A DNA stretch of 40,878 bases from Planctomycetota bacterium (GCA_030066775.1 JASJAY010000014.1:1-40878), one strand, 5' to 3'; numbered from the stretch's first letter, positions 8,868-21,665 are shown. Made by a program: numbers and translations. The notes: generated by a model from the sequence alone, not told the origin.

Positions 8868-8911
8868 CGCCCGTTCCGCACCGCTCGACGGCCCGCGAAT
8901 CCGACGCTTTG

Positions 8912-8927
8912 CAGGGCCGCGGCCCTG
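8912..8927. repeat. 16-base perfect palindrome in a divergent promoter region
   Basis: CAGGGCCGCGGCCCTG is a perfect dyad, 20 bases upstream of the TAGCAT hexamer of the HNH-RuvB gene and 45 bases from that of the pyruvyl transferase gene. Its position suits an operator acting on one or both genes. GC-rich palindromes do arise by chance in such DNA. Confidence 0.4.
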
Positions 8928-8947
8928 GCCGCCCCTGCACCCTCGGT

Positions 8948-8953
8948 TAGCAT
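8948..8953 (+). promoter_or_regulatory. Candidate -10 element TAGCAT, HNH-RuvB fusion gene
   Basis: TAGCAT lies 41 bases before the ATG at 8995. The leader would contain a strong GAGGAGGA ribosome site at 8981-8988. No clear -35 box is visible. Confidence 0.35.
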
Positions 8954-8994
8954 GGTGTTCGTGTCAGGAAGGGTTGGGATGAGGAGGATCGAAG

Positions 8995-11208
8995 ATGTGC
9001 AAATTGACCGAATTGCGCCGTGTCTTGGCGGCCGCTGACCTCCGCCAGGGCCTCGCACTCGACGAGGTGGAGGCGCATCTGACGCAGTTCGCGCGCCTGA
9101 ACGATGCGGGCCAGCGGGGGTTGGCCTTCTACCTCGTGGAGATGGAGGACCGGCGCCTCTGGCAGGAGACGGCGCATGCGTGCACGCGCGATTACGCGGA
9201 GGACCGACTCGGTCTCGACCGCCGTCGGGTGGGGGAGCTGATCACGGTCGGGCGCAAGCTGCTCGAGCTGCCGGCCATCGACCGCGCGTTCTGCGAACAG
9301 CGGCTCTCGTGGTCGAAGTTGGTCCTGCTCATGCGTGTGGTCGTACCCGAACACGAGGCGGCGTGGCTCGAGCGCGCGCTCGCCTCCACCGTCAAGAAGC
9401 TCAAGCTCGACGTGAAGCTGGCGACGCCCGGCACCGCGCCCCGTCCCGAGGGATCGACGCGCGGTCTTCCCGAGCCACGTTTCCCCGTGGCCGTGGACCT
9501 GGATCCGATCACCTACGGCAAGCTCGAAGCGGCGCGCAAGAAGCTCGCCACGGAGTGCGATCGTTCGATCGACTACGTCGAGCTGTTCGCGGAGCTCGCG
9601 GGGATCTTCCTGAATCTGGAGGCCGACGGCACCGTGCCGGGTCGCAAGCGGGTCAACAGCTCGCACTTCCGTGTCGTGCTCAAGGAAGGCGAGGACGGCG
9701 GGCTGTACATGGACTCCGATCTCGGGCCGATCCCGATCGTGCGCGCGGACGATCCGCTGCGCGATGCGGACGAGACGAACGACGACCCGACGCCGTCGGC
9801 GATGCGCACGCGCGTGTTGATGCGGGACGGCGGTCGCTGCCGTTGCTGCGGTGCGTCCAAGGACCTGATGGTGCACCACATCCAGTACCGCTCGGAAGGC
9901 GGGCCCACCGTGACGTGGAACCTCATCACGCTGTGCACCCGGTGTCACTCGCACGTTCACGCGGGGCGGCTGATCCTCGTCGGCACGCGGGCCGAGGCAA
10001 TCCGGTTCACCGACATGAAGGGACGGCCCGTCTACGAACCCGGAAGCGAGCCGTCACCCGAGCTGTGCATGCCGATGGCCCCGCCGGAGATCGCTCCCGC
10101 CGAACCGACGCAGCCGGCGGCGCCGCGTGTGCCGGCCACCATCGATCGCTCGTGGTGGCGTCGCCATGCGCACCGCATCAAGTACCGCCGGGAGCAAGGG
10201 TTCCTCTTGCGACCGGGCGCATCGATGCGCGACCTGGCGCCCGACGCGCCGAAGCCCGAACCCGTGTCGCCCGAGGAAGCGTTCCGCGGCCTCGTCGCGC
10301 AGGACGCGATGCTCGCGCGGCTGGGGCGACGGGCGGCGGGCCGGCGGGCGCGCGGTGAGGCGTTCCCCCACACGCTGCTCTACGGCCCGCCCGGCACGGG
10401 CAAGACGTCGCTCGCCAAGGGCATGGCGCGCTGCTTCGGCACGCGGCTCCATCGGACGACGGGCCCCATGCTCAAGGACATCGGGGCGCTCGTGATCCTG
10501 CTCGCGGGGCTGCGCGAAGGCGACATGCTCTTCATCGACGAGGTCCATGGTGCGCAGCCGGCCGTGCTCGAGACGCTCTACGAAGCCATGGCCGAGCGGC
10601 AGCTCAGTCTCACGGTCGAGACCGAGGGCGTCGTGCACACCACGACGCTCGAGCTGCCGCGCTTCACCGTGCTGGCCGCCACCACGGAAGAGGGGGACCT
10701 GACCGAGGCCTTCCGTTCACGATTCGCCGCCCGCGAGTCGCTCGGCCACTACGCGGAGGCCGATCTCGCGGCGATCGTGCGCGCGAGTGCACGCGGACGC
10801 GGCTTCGAGGTCACCGCGGAGGCGGCGCATCGACTCGCGCAGCACGCACGCGGCACGCCCCGGGAGGCGCTGCGCCTGATGGAGTGCGCGCTGGACGACG
10901 TGGCCGGCGTCGGGATCCGCCGCATCGAGGAGGGGCACGTCCGGACCACGCTCGGCCAGATGGGCTACGACGGCAACGGGCTCGATCCCTCGGAGCAGCG
11001 CTACCTCGCCGCGCTCCGGAGCTGTCCCGACCCCGTGCCGGCGACGCGCCTGGCGCGCATGCTGGGCACGAGCGTGCGCACGCTGGTGGACATCGTCGAG
11101 CCGTTCCTGTTCCGCAAGGGGCTCGTGCGCATGACGCCTCGGGGCCGCGTCGCGGTTCCGGATCTGCCGGACGTCCGGCGCCCGGCCCTGCGGCCCGCCA
11201 TCGAGTAG
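8995..11208 (+). CDS. DUF222-like/HNH endonuclease fused to a complete RuvB-like AAA+ motor
   Basis: One uninterrupted 737-residue frame with a strong ribosome site (GAGGAGGA). Residues 1-250 are mostly helical and resemble the DUF222-type region found before HNH domains. Residues 270-330 form an HNH nuclease with zinc cysteines C282, C285, C314 and C317, histidines H294/H295, N309 and H318. After a linker, residues 425-735 form a RuvB-like unit. It has Walker A GPPGTGKT (464-471), Walker B LFIDE (512-516), a beta-hairpin segment ending LELPRFTV, sensor 1 AATT (561-564), an arginine-finger segment RSRF (574-577), sensor 2 RGTPRE (619-624) and a winged helix that closely parallels normal RuvB (EPFLFRKGLV, TPRGR). 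The normal RuvB is encoded separately at 23444-24505. The RuvB N-terminal LRPxxFxEFxGQ motif is replaced. An ATP-driven branched-DNA motor carrying its own nuclease is the natural inference; no function is established. Confidence 0.9.
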   Translation: MCKLTELRRVLAAADLRQGLALDEVEAHLTQFARLNDAGQRGLAFYLVEMEDRRLWQETAHACTRDYAEDRLGLDRRRVGELITVGRKLLELPAIDRAFCEQRLSWSKLVLLMRVVVPEHEAAWLERALASTVKKLKLDVKLATPGTAPRPEGSTRGLPEPRFPVAVDLDPITYGKLEAARKKLATECDRSIDYVELFAELAGIFLNLEADGTVPGRKRVNSSHFRVVLKEGEDGGLYMDSDLGPIPIVRADDPLRDADETNDDPTPSAMRTRVLMRDGGRCRCCGASKDLMVHHIQYRSEGGPTVTWNLITLCTRCHSHVHAGRLILVGTRAEAIRFTDMKGRPVYEPGSEPSPELCMPMAPPEIAPAEPTQPAAPRVPATIDRSWWRRHAHRIKYRREQGFLLRPGASMRDLAPDAPKPEPVSPEEAFRGLVAQDAMLARLGRRAAGRRARGEAFPHTLLYGPPGTGKTSLAKGMARCFGTRLHRTTGPMLKDIGALVILLAGLREGDMLFIDEVHGAQPAVLETLYEAMAERQLSLTVETEGVVHTTTLELPRFTVLAATTEEGDLTEAFRSRFAARESLGHYAEADLAAIVRASARGRGFEVTAEAAHRLAQHARGTPREALRLMECALDDVAGVGIRRIEEGHVRTTLGQMGYDGNGLDPSEQRYLAALRSCPDPVPATRLARMLGTSVRTLVDIVEPFLFRKGLVRMTPRGRVAVPDLPDVRRPALRPAIE
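11166..11181. repeat. First copy of a 16-base palindromic direct repeat
   Basis: GCCGGACGTCCGGCGC lies within the last codons of the HNH-RuvB gene. An identical copy is at 11213-11228. The inner CGGACGTCCG is a perfect dyad. Confidence 0.6.
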
Positions 11209-11229
11209 CGCCGCCGGACGTCCGGCGCG
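11209..11229. repeat. Second palindrome copy, hairpin between convergent genes
   Basis: This segment contains the exact second copy of the 16-mer (11213-11228). It folds as an 8-bp stem with one bulge around an ACGT loop. It fills the 22-base gap between the HNH-RuvB stop and the end of the adenine deaminase gene, so it could serve as a terminator for both strands, although no T run follows. Confidence 0.45.
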
Positions 11230-11230
11230 C

Positions 11231-12796
<1,566 letters not shown>

Positions 12797-12798
12797 GG

Positions 12799-12809
12799 CA
12801 AGCGAAGCG
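12799..12809 (+). repeat. Intergenic 11-mer CAAGCGAAGCG, copy 1
   Basis: It lies 2 bases after the hpt stop. An identical 11-mer lies 3 bases after the stop of the YfmH-like gene at 34852-34862. In both places an inverted repeat begins at the very next base. Confidence 0.45.
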
Positions 12810-12857
12810 GTCGGATTGGCTCCTTTGATCCGCCGGGAGCGGTTGGCAGAATCCGAC
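12810..12857. repeat. Inverted repeat downstream of hpt
   Basis: The 8-base arms GTCGGATT (12810-12817) and AATCCGAC (12850-12857) are perfect complements. A second nested pair, GCTCC (12819-12823) and GGAGC (12836-12840), lies inside. It overlaps the candidate promoter of the next gene and could act as an hpt terminator or as an operator. Confidence 0.4.
12825..12852 (+). promoter_or_regulatory. Candidate promoter TTGATC-N16-CAGAAT, propeller lipoprotein gene
   Basis: A -35-like TTGATC (12825-12830) and a -10-like CAGAAT (12847-12852) lie 30 bases before the ATG at 12882, inside the inverted repeat 12810-12857. Confidence 0.3.
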
Positions 12858-12881
12858 GATCGATCCGCATGGGAGCGCGCG

Positions 12882-13691
12882 ATGCAGGCGAAGACGACAA
12901 CCTTCCTTTTCCTGGCGTGCTTCGCCCTGCTCCTGGCGCCCTTGTCCGGCTGTGGCTGCAGCTCGTCGGACGATGGGGCGGGTGTGCTGCCCAGCGTGCC
13001 GACGCGCCTCTTCGCGACCACGACCGACAGCGCGAACGCGCGCGCGGAGGCGGTCGTGGAGCTCGATCCCGCGACGGGCGCCGAGCTGAACCGCTTCGCG
13101 TTGCCCGAGGTGACGCCGTCCGGCTACGGCTTCGACGGGCTCGCGTTCGACGGAACGCACCTGTGGTTCATCACGGGCGACAACACGGGCACGCTGTACC
13201 AGCTCGACCCGGACACGGGCGCGGTGCTCGACAGCGACCCGATCACACCGCCCGCCGGCGCGATCTCGACGTTCGACGGCTTGGCGGCGCTCGGCGGGCT
13301 CGTGTACATCTCCGACGGGAACGGGTTCATCCTCGTCTTCGACCCCGCGTCGGACACCGTCGTGAACAGCTTCGACGTGGCCACGCTGAACGCGAGCGTG
13401 ACGACGATCTCCGGCGGCGTCGCCGGCTTCGTGGGCCTGGACGGGCTGGTCGTGACGGACTTCATCAGCAAGACGGTGTACGAGCTCGACCCGGCGACGG
13501 GCATCGTGCGCGGCTCCTGGCCGATCTCGACCGCAACGCTGGAGCTGCCGATCGGGGCGGCCGTCATCAACGGCGAGCTCTACGTCGCGATCGGGTTCGG
13601 ATCGCGCTACGAGGTCTTCACGCGCGCGGGCACGTTCCTGCGCAGCGTCACCCTGTCGTACGAGATCAGCGCGCTGGCGGGCAACGGCTGA
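12882..13691 (+). CDS. Small beta-propeller-like lipoprotein
   Basis: From the ATG at 12882 (GGGAGC upstream) this is a 269-residue protein with a lipoprotein signal ending L-S-G-C (Cys24). A TTG at 12816 in the same frame is an unlikely start because it would bury the signal peptide. The mature part contains repeated strand-turn units such as VVELDPATGAELNRF, YQLDPDTGAVLDS and YELDPATGIVRGSW, alternating with FDGLAFDGTHLWF, FDGLAALGGLVYI and LDGLVVTDFI, typical of a propeller with four or five blades. It should be membrane-anchored, facing the periplasm or surface. The function is unknown. Its last 26 bases overlap the end of the convergent membrane protein gene. Confidence 0.75.
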   Translation: MQAKTTTFLFLACFALLLAPLSGCGCSSSDDGAGVLPSVPTRLFATTTDSANARAEAVVELDPATGAELNRFALPEVTPSGYGFDGLAFDGTHLWFITGDNTGTLYQLDPDTGAVLDSDPITPPAGAISTFDGLAALGGLVYISDGNGFILVFDPASDTVVNSFDVATLNASVTTISGGVAGFVGLDGLVVTDFISKTVYELDPATGIVRGSWPISTATLELPIGAAVINGELYVAIGFGSRYEVFTRAGTFLRSVTLSYEISALAGNG

Positions 13692-15072
13692 GCACGGGAT
13701 CGCTCTTGGCCGCGGTGAGCAACGCACGCGCGGCGTCGCGCACACCGGCCCACTCCGGCAAGGCGAGCACGTTGGCCGTCGGATCGTCCGCGAGATCGGG
13801 TCGGGCATCGATCAGGTTGAGGAATCCCGACAACGTGTCGGCGAACGCGGCCCAGGCGAGCAGCGCCGGCTCCTCGATGCCGAGCTCGCGCCCCAGATCG
13901 CCCGCGATCGTGCGGCCCCGTTCGACGGCGAAGAACTGCTGGGCGGCCTCGCGGACGTAGGGACCGCTGGTGCTCGGATCGGCGACGCGTTTGACGCCGA
14001 GCGCCTTGACGGTTCCCAGCAAGCGACCAAGCCGCTCGGCGACGGGATCGAGCGGGCCGGCCGTCGGTGTGGCCTTTCGCGAGCGGCGCGCGCGTGGCTC
14101 GGGCGTGGCTGCGGGGGTCGTCGGGCCGGTGGAGAACAGCGACGCGAGCCAGAGACACGCCGTCGCGGTGAACACGGGCGCGAGCGCGTAGAACGAGCGC
14201 GTCTCGTGGACGATGTAGTGGTGCCAGAGGTAGAGCCCGACGAGCACGGGCAGGTAGATCCAGAGGAGCCGAATCCAGGGCCGTAGCACGCGCTGGCGGA
14301 AGAGGAAGATGCCGAGGAACGGCAGCAGGTAGGCGCCCTGGTACCAGGCCACGAGGTCCCACTTCTGCACGTGGAGCGGCGTGTCGCCGTCGACGGCGCC
14401 GCGCACGACGTCCGCGGCCAGCTCGCTGTTCAGGTGCAGGCGCACGAAGACCGGAACCGCGAGGCACGCCGCGAGGATCACGAGCCCCTTGCCGAAGCTG
14501 GGCCAGAACGCATCGCGGCGGATGAGGCGGAGCAGCCCCCAGAGCGGGGCGAGCAGGGCGTGCTTCTCCCACACCAGCCCGGTGACGAGCCCGAGCAGCG
14601 CCAGCCAGAGCCAGCTCCACTCCTTCTCGATGCCGCGCAGCATCAGACAGAAGAGCGCGAGTCCCCAGAACTCGTATGGATGGTGCTGGTAGCCCCGGAA
14701 GAGGGTGAGCGAGAGCGCCGCGAGGAGGAGTGTGCCGACGGCCGCCGTGCGCGCATCGACGTACGTGCGCAGCCAGAGGTGGTGGAAGAAGACGAGCAGC
14801 AGGATCGAGAGGAGCGTGTTGCCGTAGAAGACGTCCTCGAGCGGGACGTCGTGGGCCTCGTGGATGTGCTCGAAGGCCTCGCTGACGATCCAGAGCTTGT
14901 ACTGGTAGGGATCACGCGCCTCGTTGGCGAGCACCTTCTCGTGCAGCGCGAGCTTGAGCTCGATGTTCGGGCTGTCCACCGACTCCCAGTGGCTGCGCAC
15001 CATCCAACACGCCGCGGCGATCGCCAGGACGGCGAGCAGGAAGCGATCGAGGGCAGGCGGCTTCGGGCTCAC
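13666..15072 (-). CDS. Polytopic membrane protein with soluble helical C-terminal domain, unknown function
   Basis: The GTG at 15072 overlaps the TGA of the upstream aminotransferase gene as GTGA, so this start is preferred; the frame is open further but the extra part antisenses nothing recognisable. The 468-residue protein has about nine hydrophobic segments in its first 330 residues (for example LLAVLAIAAACWMV, LLSILLLVFFHHLWL, LVILAACLAVPVFV). A basic Pro/Arg linker then leads to about 110 soluble helical residues (from about RLGRLLGTVKALGVKR). The organisation recalls integral membrane glycosyltransferase-like proteins, but I see no diagnostic motif and the tail is not familiar. Translational coupling suggests the two products are needed together. 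It is convergent with the lipoprotein gene. Confidence 0.72.
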   Translation of the reverse strand: MSPKPPALDRFLLAVLAIAAACWMVRSHWESVDSPNIELKLALHEKVLANEARDPYQYKLWIVSEAFEHIHEAHDVPLEDVFYGNTLLSILLLVFFHHLWLRTYVDARTAAVGTLLLAALSLTLFRGYQHHPYEFWGLALFCLMLRGIEKEWSWLWLALLGLVTGLVWEKHALLAPLWGLLRLIRRDAFWPSFGKGLVILAACLAVPVFVRLHLNSELAADVVRGAVDGDTPLHVQKWDLVAWYQGAYLLPFLGIFLFRQRVLRPWIRLLWIYLPVLVGLYLWHHYIVHETRSFYALAPVFTATACLWLASLFSTGPTTPAATPEPRARRSRKATPTAGPLDPVAERLGRLLGTVKALGVKRVADPSTSGPYVREAAQQFFAVERGRTIAGDLGRELGIEEPALLAWAAFADTLSGFLNLIDARPDLADDPTANVLALPEWAGVRDAARALLTAAKSDPVLSRCPPAR

Positions 15073-16193
15073 CCGTTGCTCCGCAGGGCCTCGAGCGTGG
15101 TCGTCATGGCATCGAGCGCGCGCGTGAGTTCGTCGTCGCCGAGCAGGAACGAGACGCGTACGCCGCGGGGGCGCTGGAAGAACGCGCCGGGCACGGCGCG
15201 CACGCCGTGTGCCTCCACCAGCTGCGTGGCGAAGGCGGTGCCGTCCACGTCGAGGTCGATGAAGCCCGTGATGCCCGCGTCCGGACGGAGCCACGAGGCC
15301 CCGGGCGTCGCTTCGACCCAGGCGTGGACGCGGTCGCACGCCGCGTGGGCGCGCGCGCGCGTCTGCTCGAGCTCGGCGTCGGCGTGGGGCAGGTAGGCCA
15401 GCGCGGCGTGCAGCGGCAGCACCGGGGAGCCGGGGTTCACGATGTCGTCCTGCTCGTCGATGCGGCGGATGACGTCGGGGTCACCCAGCACCCAGCCGGC
15501 GCGCAGCGGCCCGAAGCCGTGGCACTTCGTGAGGCTGTTGGTGGCGACGATGCGCTGGTGCTTCGTGGCGGTGGACGGGCGCTTGGCCGGATCGAAGTCG
15601 AGGTAGACCTCGTCGACCAGCACGTATGCGTCGTGTCGTTCGGCGGTCTCGACGAGCAAGGCGAGGTCGTCGGGGTGCAGGATCTTGCCGCTCGGGTTGT
15701 GCAGGTCGGTGACCACGAGCAGGTCCACGCCGTCGATCGTGGCCGCGTCGAGCGAGGCGGGATCGATCCGCCACCCGGATTCACGCGTGCGCTCGAAGCA
15801 GTGGAGCGTGGCCGAGACGGCGGTGGCCGTCACATGCAGGGCCTCGTAGGCCGGCGTCTCGGCGGCCACCCGGCCCCCGCGTGCGAGCGTCTGGTAGACG
15901 ATGAAGTTGGCCGACGAGCTGCCCTGGGCCCGGTGCACGTTCTCGGGCGCCATGCCGTAGCGGGCGGCGATCGCCGCCACGAAGGCGGCGTGCACGTCGG
16001 GGTCGAAGGCGTCCGCCAGGTGCGGCAGGTCGAGGTGGGTGGGGGCCCCGACGCCGGAGAGTCCGAGGCTCATCGGATCGTGGGGGTCCAGGTACCGCTT
16101 CGCCCAGCGCATGTAGGGGAAGGGCGCACCCTCTACCTCGGGCGGAATGCCCGTGGGCGGGGTCTCCTGGCGCGGTCCGGCGTCCGTGGGCAT
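15069..16193 (-). CDS. PLP-dependent aminotransferase, class I/II fold
   Basis: A 374-residue fold-type I enzyme. Visible signs are the substrate-side GLSGVGAPTHLDLP segment, HRAQGSSSANFIVYQTL around the cofactor phosphate loop, NPSG (in DLHNPSGKILHPDD), a strand with DEVYLDF (the Asp that holds the pyridine nitrogen), and the Schiff-base lysine in NSLTKCHGFGPLRAGW. The arginine expected near the C-terminus is plausibly in GVRVSFLLGDDE. It resembles the histidinol-phosphate/aspartate aminotransferase group but the specificity is open. The ATG at 16193 has GAGG about 6 bases upstream. Its stop overlaps the start of the following membrane protein gene by 4 bases. Confidence 0.88.
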   Translation of the reverse strand: MPTDAGPRQETPPTGIPPEVEGAPFPYMRWAKRYLDPHDPMSLGLSGVGAPTHLDLPHLADAFDPDVHAAFVAAIAARYGMAPENVHRAQGSSSANFIVYQTLARGGRVAAETPAYEALHVTATAVSATLHCFERTRESGWRIDPASLDAATIDGVDLLVVTDLHNPSGKILHPDDLALLVETAERHDAYVLVDEVYLDFDPAKRPSTATKHQRIVATNSLTKCHGFGPLRAGWVLGDPDVIRRIDEQDDIVNPGSPVLPLHAALAYLPHADAELEQTRARAHAACDRVHAWVEATPGASWLRPDAGITGFIDLDVDGTAFATQLVEAHGVRAVPGAFFQRPRGVRVSFLLGDDELTRALDAMTTTLEALRSNG

Positions 16194-16216
16194 GGGTAGC
16201 CTCGTGGGGTTAGCGA

Positions 16217-16222
16217 ACCCTA
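16217..16222 (-). promoter_or_regulatory. Candidate -10 element TAGGGT, aminotransferase operon
   Basis: On the minus strand TAGGGT precedes the ATG by 23 bases, leaving a leader with a GAGG ribosome site. A short GGGTT/AACCC hairpin (16207-16220) overlaps it. Confidence 0.28.
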
Positions 16223-16283
16223 CCTCCGCGGGGGGGCCCGGCCCTCAAGCGAATCGGGGCGGGGGGCCCAACTGGAGGTGGCC

Positions 16284-17471
16284 GTGGAACCGACACGTGG
16301 AAACCGGGTGGCGTTCTGGACGCTGCTGCTCGGGCTCGGTTTGGCCGGTAGCGCGACGTCGGTCTTCGCCGGCGAAGGCCCCGACGACACGAGCGCGGCG
16401 CCGCCGCCCAAAGCCGACGAGGCACCGCTCCCCGACGATGCTGTCGTCGCCGTCGTGCGCGCGAACGAGCTGAACGTGCGCGTCGGGCCGCGACGCGACA
16501 ACAACCCCGTCACCCAGCTCGACGAGGGGAGCGTCGTGTTGGTCGTCGAGCGCGTCGGCGAGTGGGCCGGCGTGCGCGTGCCGGCCGGGTTCGCCGTGGC
16601 GCTCTCGGGCAAGCACGTGGAGCCGGTGGGCGCGGATGCGGTACGCGTCAAGGCGTCCACGCTCAACCTGCGCGTGTCGCCGCCGGACGCCGAGGGTCCC
16701 ATGCCCGGCGCGTTCCGCGATCAGGTGCATGCGGGCGACCTGCTTCCGCTCGTGCGCAAGGAGGGCGACTGGTATTGGGTCCTGGCCCCCGAACCCGTGC
16801 GCGCGTACGTGTTCGCCAAGTACCTGGAGGTGCTCGGTCCCCCGGCGGAGCACGCGGACCTGTTGGCGAAGGCGCGGGCGGAACGCACGGACCTCGTGCA
16901 GTCGATGGTCGACAGCCGGAAGCGGCTGCGCGTCATGAAGGCGAGCATGGCCGTGCGCGGGGCGATCGGTACGGCGCAGCAAGCGCTCGAGCGGGCGCGG
17001 GTCCAGGGCGGCCACGACCGGCTCGTCGTGATGCACATCGTCGACGGGCTCGACAAGGTGCTCGCCGACCACCCGGACGCCGATCCCCGGGCGGCCACGC
17101 TCGCGCGCCTCCTGCGCGAGGACCTGGATGCCGAGCTCGCGCTACGCGAGGCGCGCAAGGAAGCCGAGCTGGCCCGACTTCGGGGTGAGACACCGGAACC
17201 CGAGGCGCCGCTCACGCCGACGAAGGACGAGGTCCAGGTGCGCGGGCTGATCCGCTGGGAGGCGGCGCCGCGCTGGCGCGAAGGTGGTGCGTTCCTGCTC
17301 TGGGTCGAGGGCAAGCCGGCGTACGTCCTGCGCCTCACCACCGGGACGCCGAGGCCCTTGCCGGATCTGAAGAAGAGCTGCGACGGCAAGCCGCGCACCG
17401 TCCGTGGCCGCCAGCCCGGCGACCGCGTCTTCGGACTGCCCGCCATCGACGTCGTGACGATCGGCCGGTGA
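16284..17471 (+). CDS. Secreted protein with two bacterial SH3 domains
   Basis: The GTG at 16284 has GGAGG 5 bases upstream and is preferred over the in-frame GTG at 16278. The 395-residue product has a signal peptide (VAFWTLLLGLGLAG, cut near FAGE). Two SH3b domains follow: residues about 53-112 (VRANELNVRVGPRRDNNPV, then VVERVGEWAGVRV) and about 118-185 (VKASTLNLRVSPP, then VRKEGDWYWVLA). The next part is a highly charged helical segment and a C-terminal beta-like domain with WVEGKPAYVLRL. SH3b domains commonly bind peptidoglycan or protein partners in the envelope. The next gene begins 27 bases after the stop, suggesting an operon. Confidence 0.8.
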   Translation: MEPTRGNRVAFWTLLLGLGLAGSATSVFAGEGPDDTSAAPPPKADEAPLPDDAVVAVVRANELNVRVGPRRDNNPVTQLDEGSVVLVVERVGEWAGVRVPAGFAVALSGKHVEPVGADAVRVKASTLNLRVSPPDAEGPMPGAFRDQVHAGDLLPLVRKEGDWYWVLAPEPVRAYVFAKYLEVLGPPAEHADLLAKARAERTDLVQSMVDSRKRLRVMKASMAVRGAIGTAQQALERARVQGGHDRLVVMHIVDGLDKVLADHPDADPRAATLARLLREDLDAELALREARKEAELARLRGETPEPEAPLTPTKDEVQVRGLIRWEAAPRWREGGAFLLWVEGKPAYVLRLTTGTPRPLPDLKKSCDGKPRTVRGRQPGDRVFGLPAIDVVTIGR

Positions 17472-17498
17472 CCGACGGAGAGCGTCTACGATGAGCGC

Positions 17499-17978
17499 GT
17501 GCTGCGCGCCGTCGCCCTTCTCTGCCTCCTCTCGGCCGTCTTCGGCGCGAGCTGCGGGGAGCCGAAGCGGCTGGAGGACTTCCTCCCGCCGGATCCCGAT
17601 GCCGTGCACGAGGATCCGCTCCTGGGACCGCTCGACGACGACTTCCGCGAGCCCACCGACGTGGACCACGCCACCGCGCGCGGCAAGCTGTCCGAGATCG
17701 CGGAGCAGGTGAAGGACTACCAGGCGAGGAGCGGCCGCCTGCCGGACGCGCTGGATTCCCTCACCGAGGGCGGCGACATGGACAGCGGCAAGGCGATCAT
17801 CCCCGACGGGGCGTGGCGCGTGCCGGTCGACCCGTGGGGATCGCCCTACGAGTACGAGCGCCTGGCCGAGGGCGGCTTCTCCGTGCGGTCGTTGGGCCCC
17901 GACGGCGAGCGCTACACCGTCGACGATCTCGTCCACAACGTGCCGATGTCGTCGCCGGACCTCGTGCGCGACAAGTAG
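17499..17978 (+). CDS. GspG-like (type II secretion pseudopilin C-terminal domain) protein with lipoprotein-like signal
   Basis: The 159-residue frame begins at a GTG; an ATG 8 bases earlier (17491) is in another frame, closer to the ribosome-site-like GGAGAG, and encodes no family-like protein. The C-terminal 90 residues carry the major pseudopilin signature: helix KLSEIAEQVKDYQARSGRLPDALDSL, then DPWGSPYEYE and SVRSLGPDGE. What is missing is the pseudopilin N-terminus, with neither prepilin peptidase site nor long hydrophobic helix. Instead there is a short signal ending GASC (Cys19), a less than ideal lipobox. It may be a periplasmic or lipid-anchored relative with a non-secretion role. 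It follows the SH3 gene by 27 bases and ends 2 bases before the tgt stop on the other strand. Confidence 0.72.
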   Translation: MLRAVALLCLLSAVFGASCGEPKRLEDFLPPDPDAVHEDPLLGPLDDDFREPTDVDHATARGKLSEIAEQVKDYQARSGRLPDALDSLTEGGDMDSGKAIIPDGAWRVPVDPWGSPYEYERLAEGGFSVRSLGPDGERYTVDDLVHNVPMSSPDLVRDK

Positions 17979-17980
17979 CC

Positions 17981-21665
<3,685 letters not shown>

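Noticed and set aside
9790..9980. HNH motif as a sign of a homing or mobile element
   Set aside because: The gene has no flanking repeats or target duplication, its base composition matches its neighbours, and the HNH is one part of a larger fusion.
17491..17712. ATG-started frame just before the GspG-like gene
   Set aside because: It is in a different frame from the pseudopilin-like protein and its translation is Ser/Arg-rich with no family likeness.
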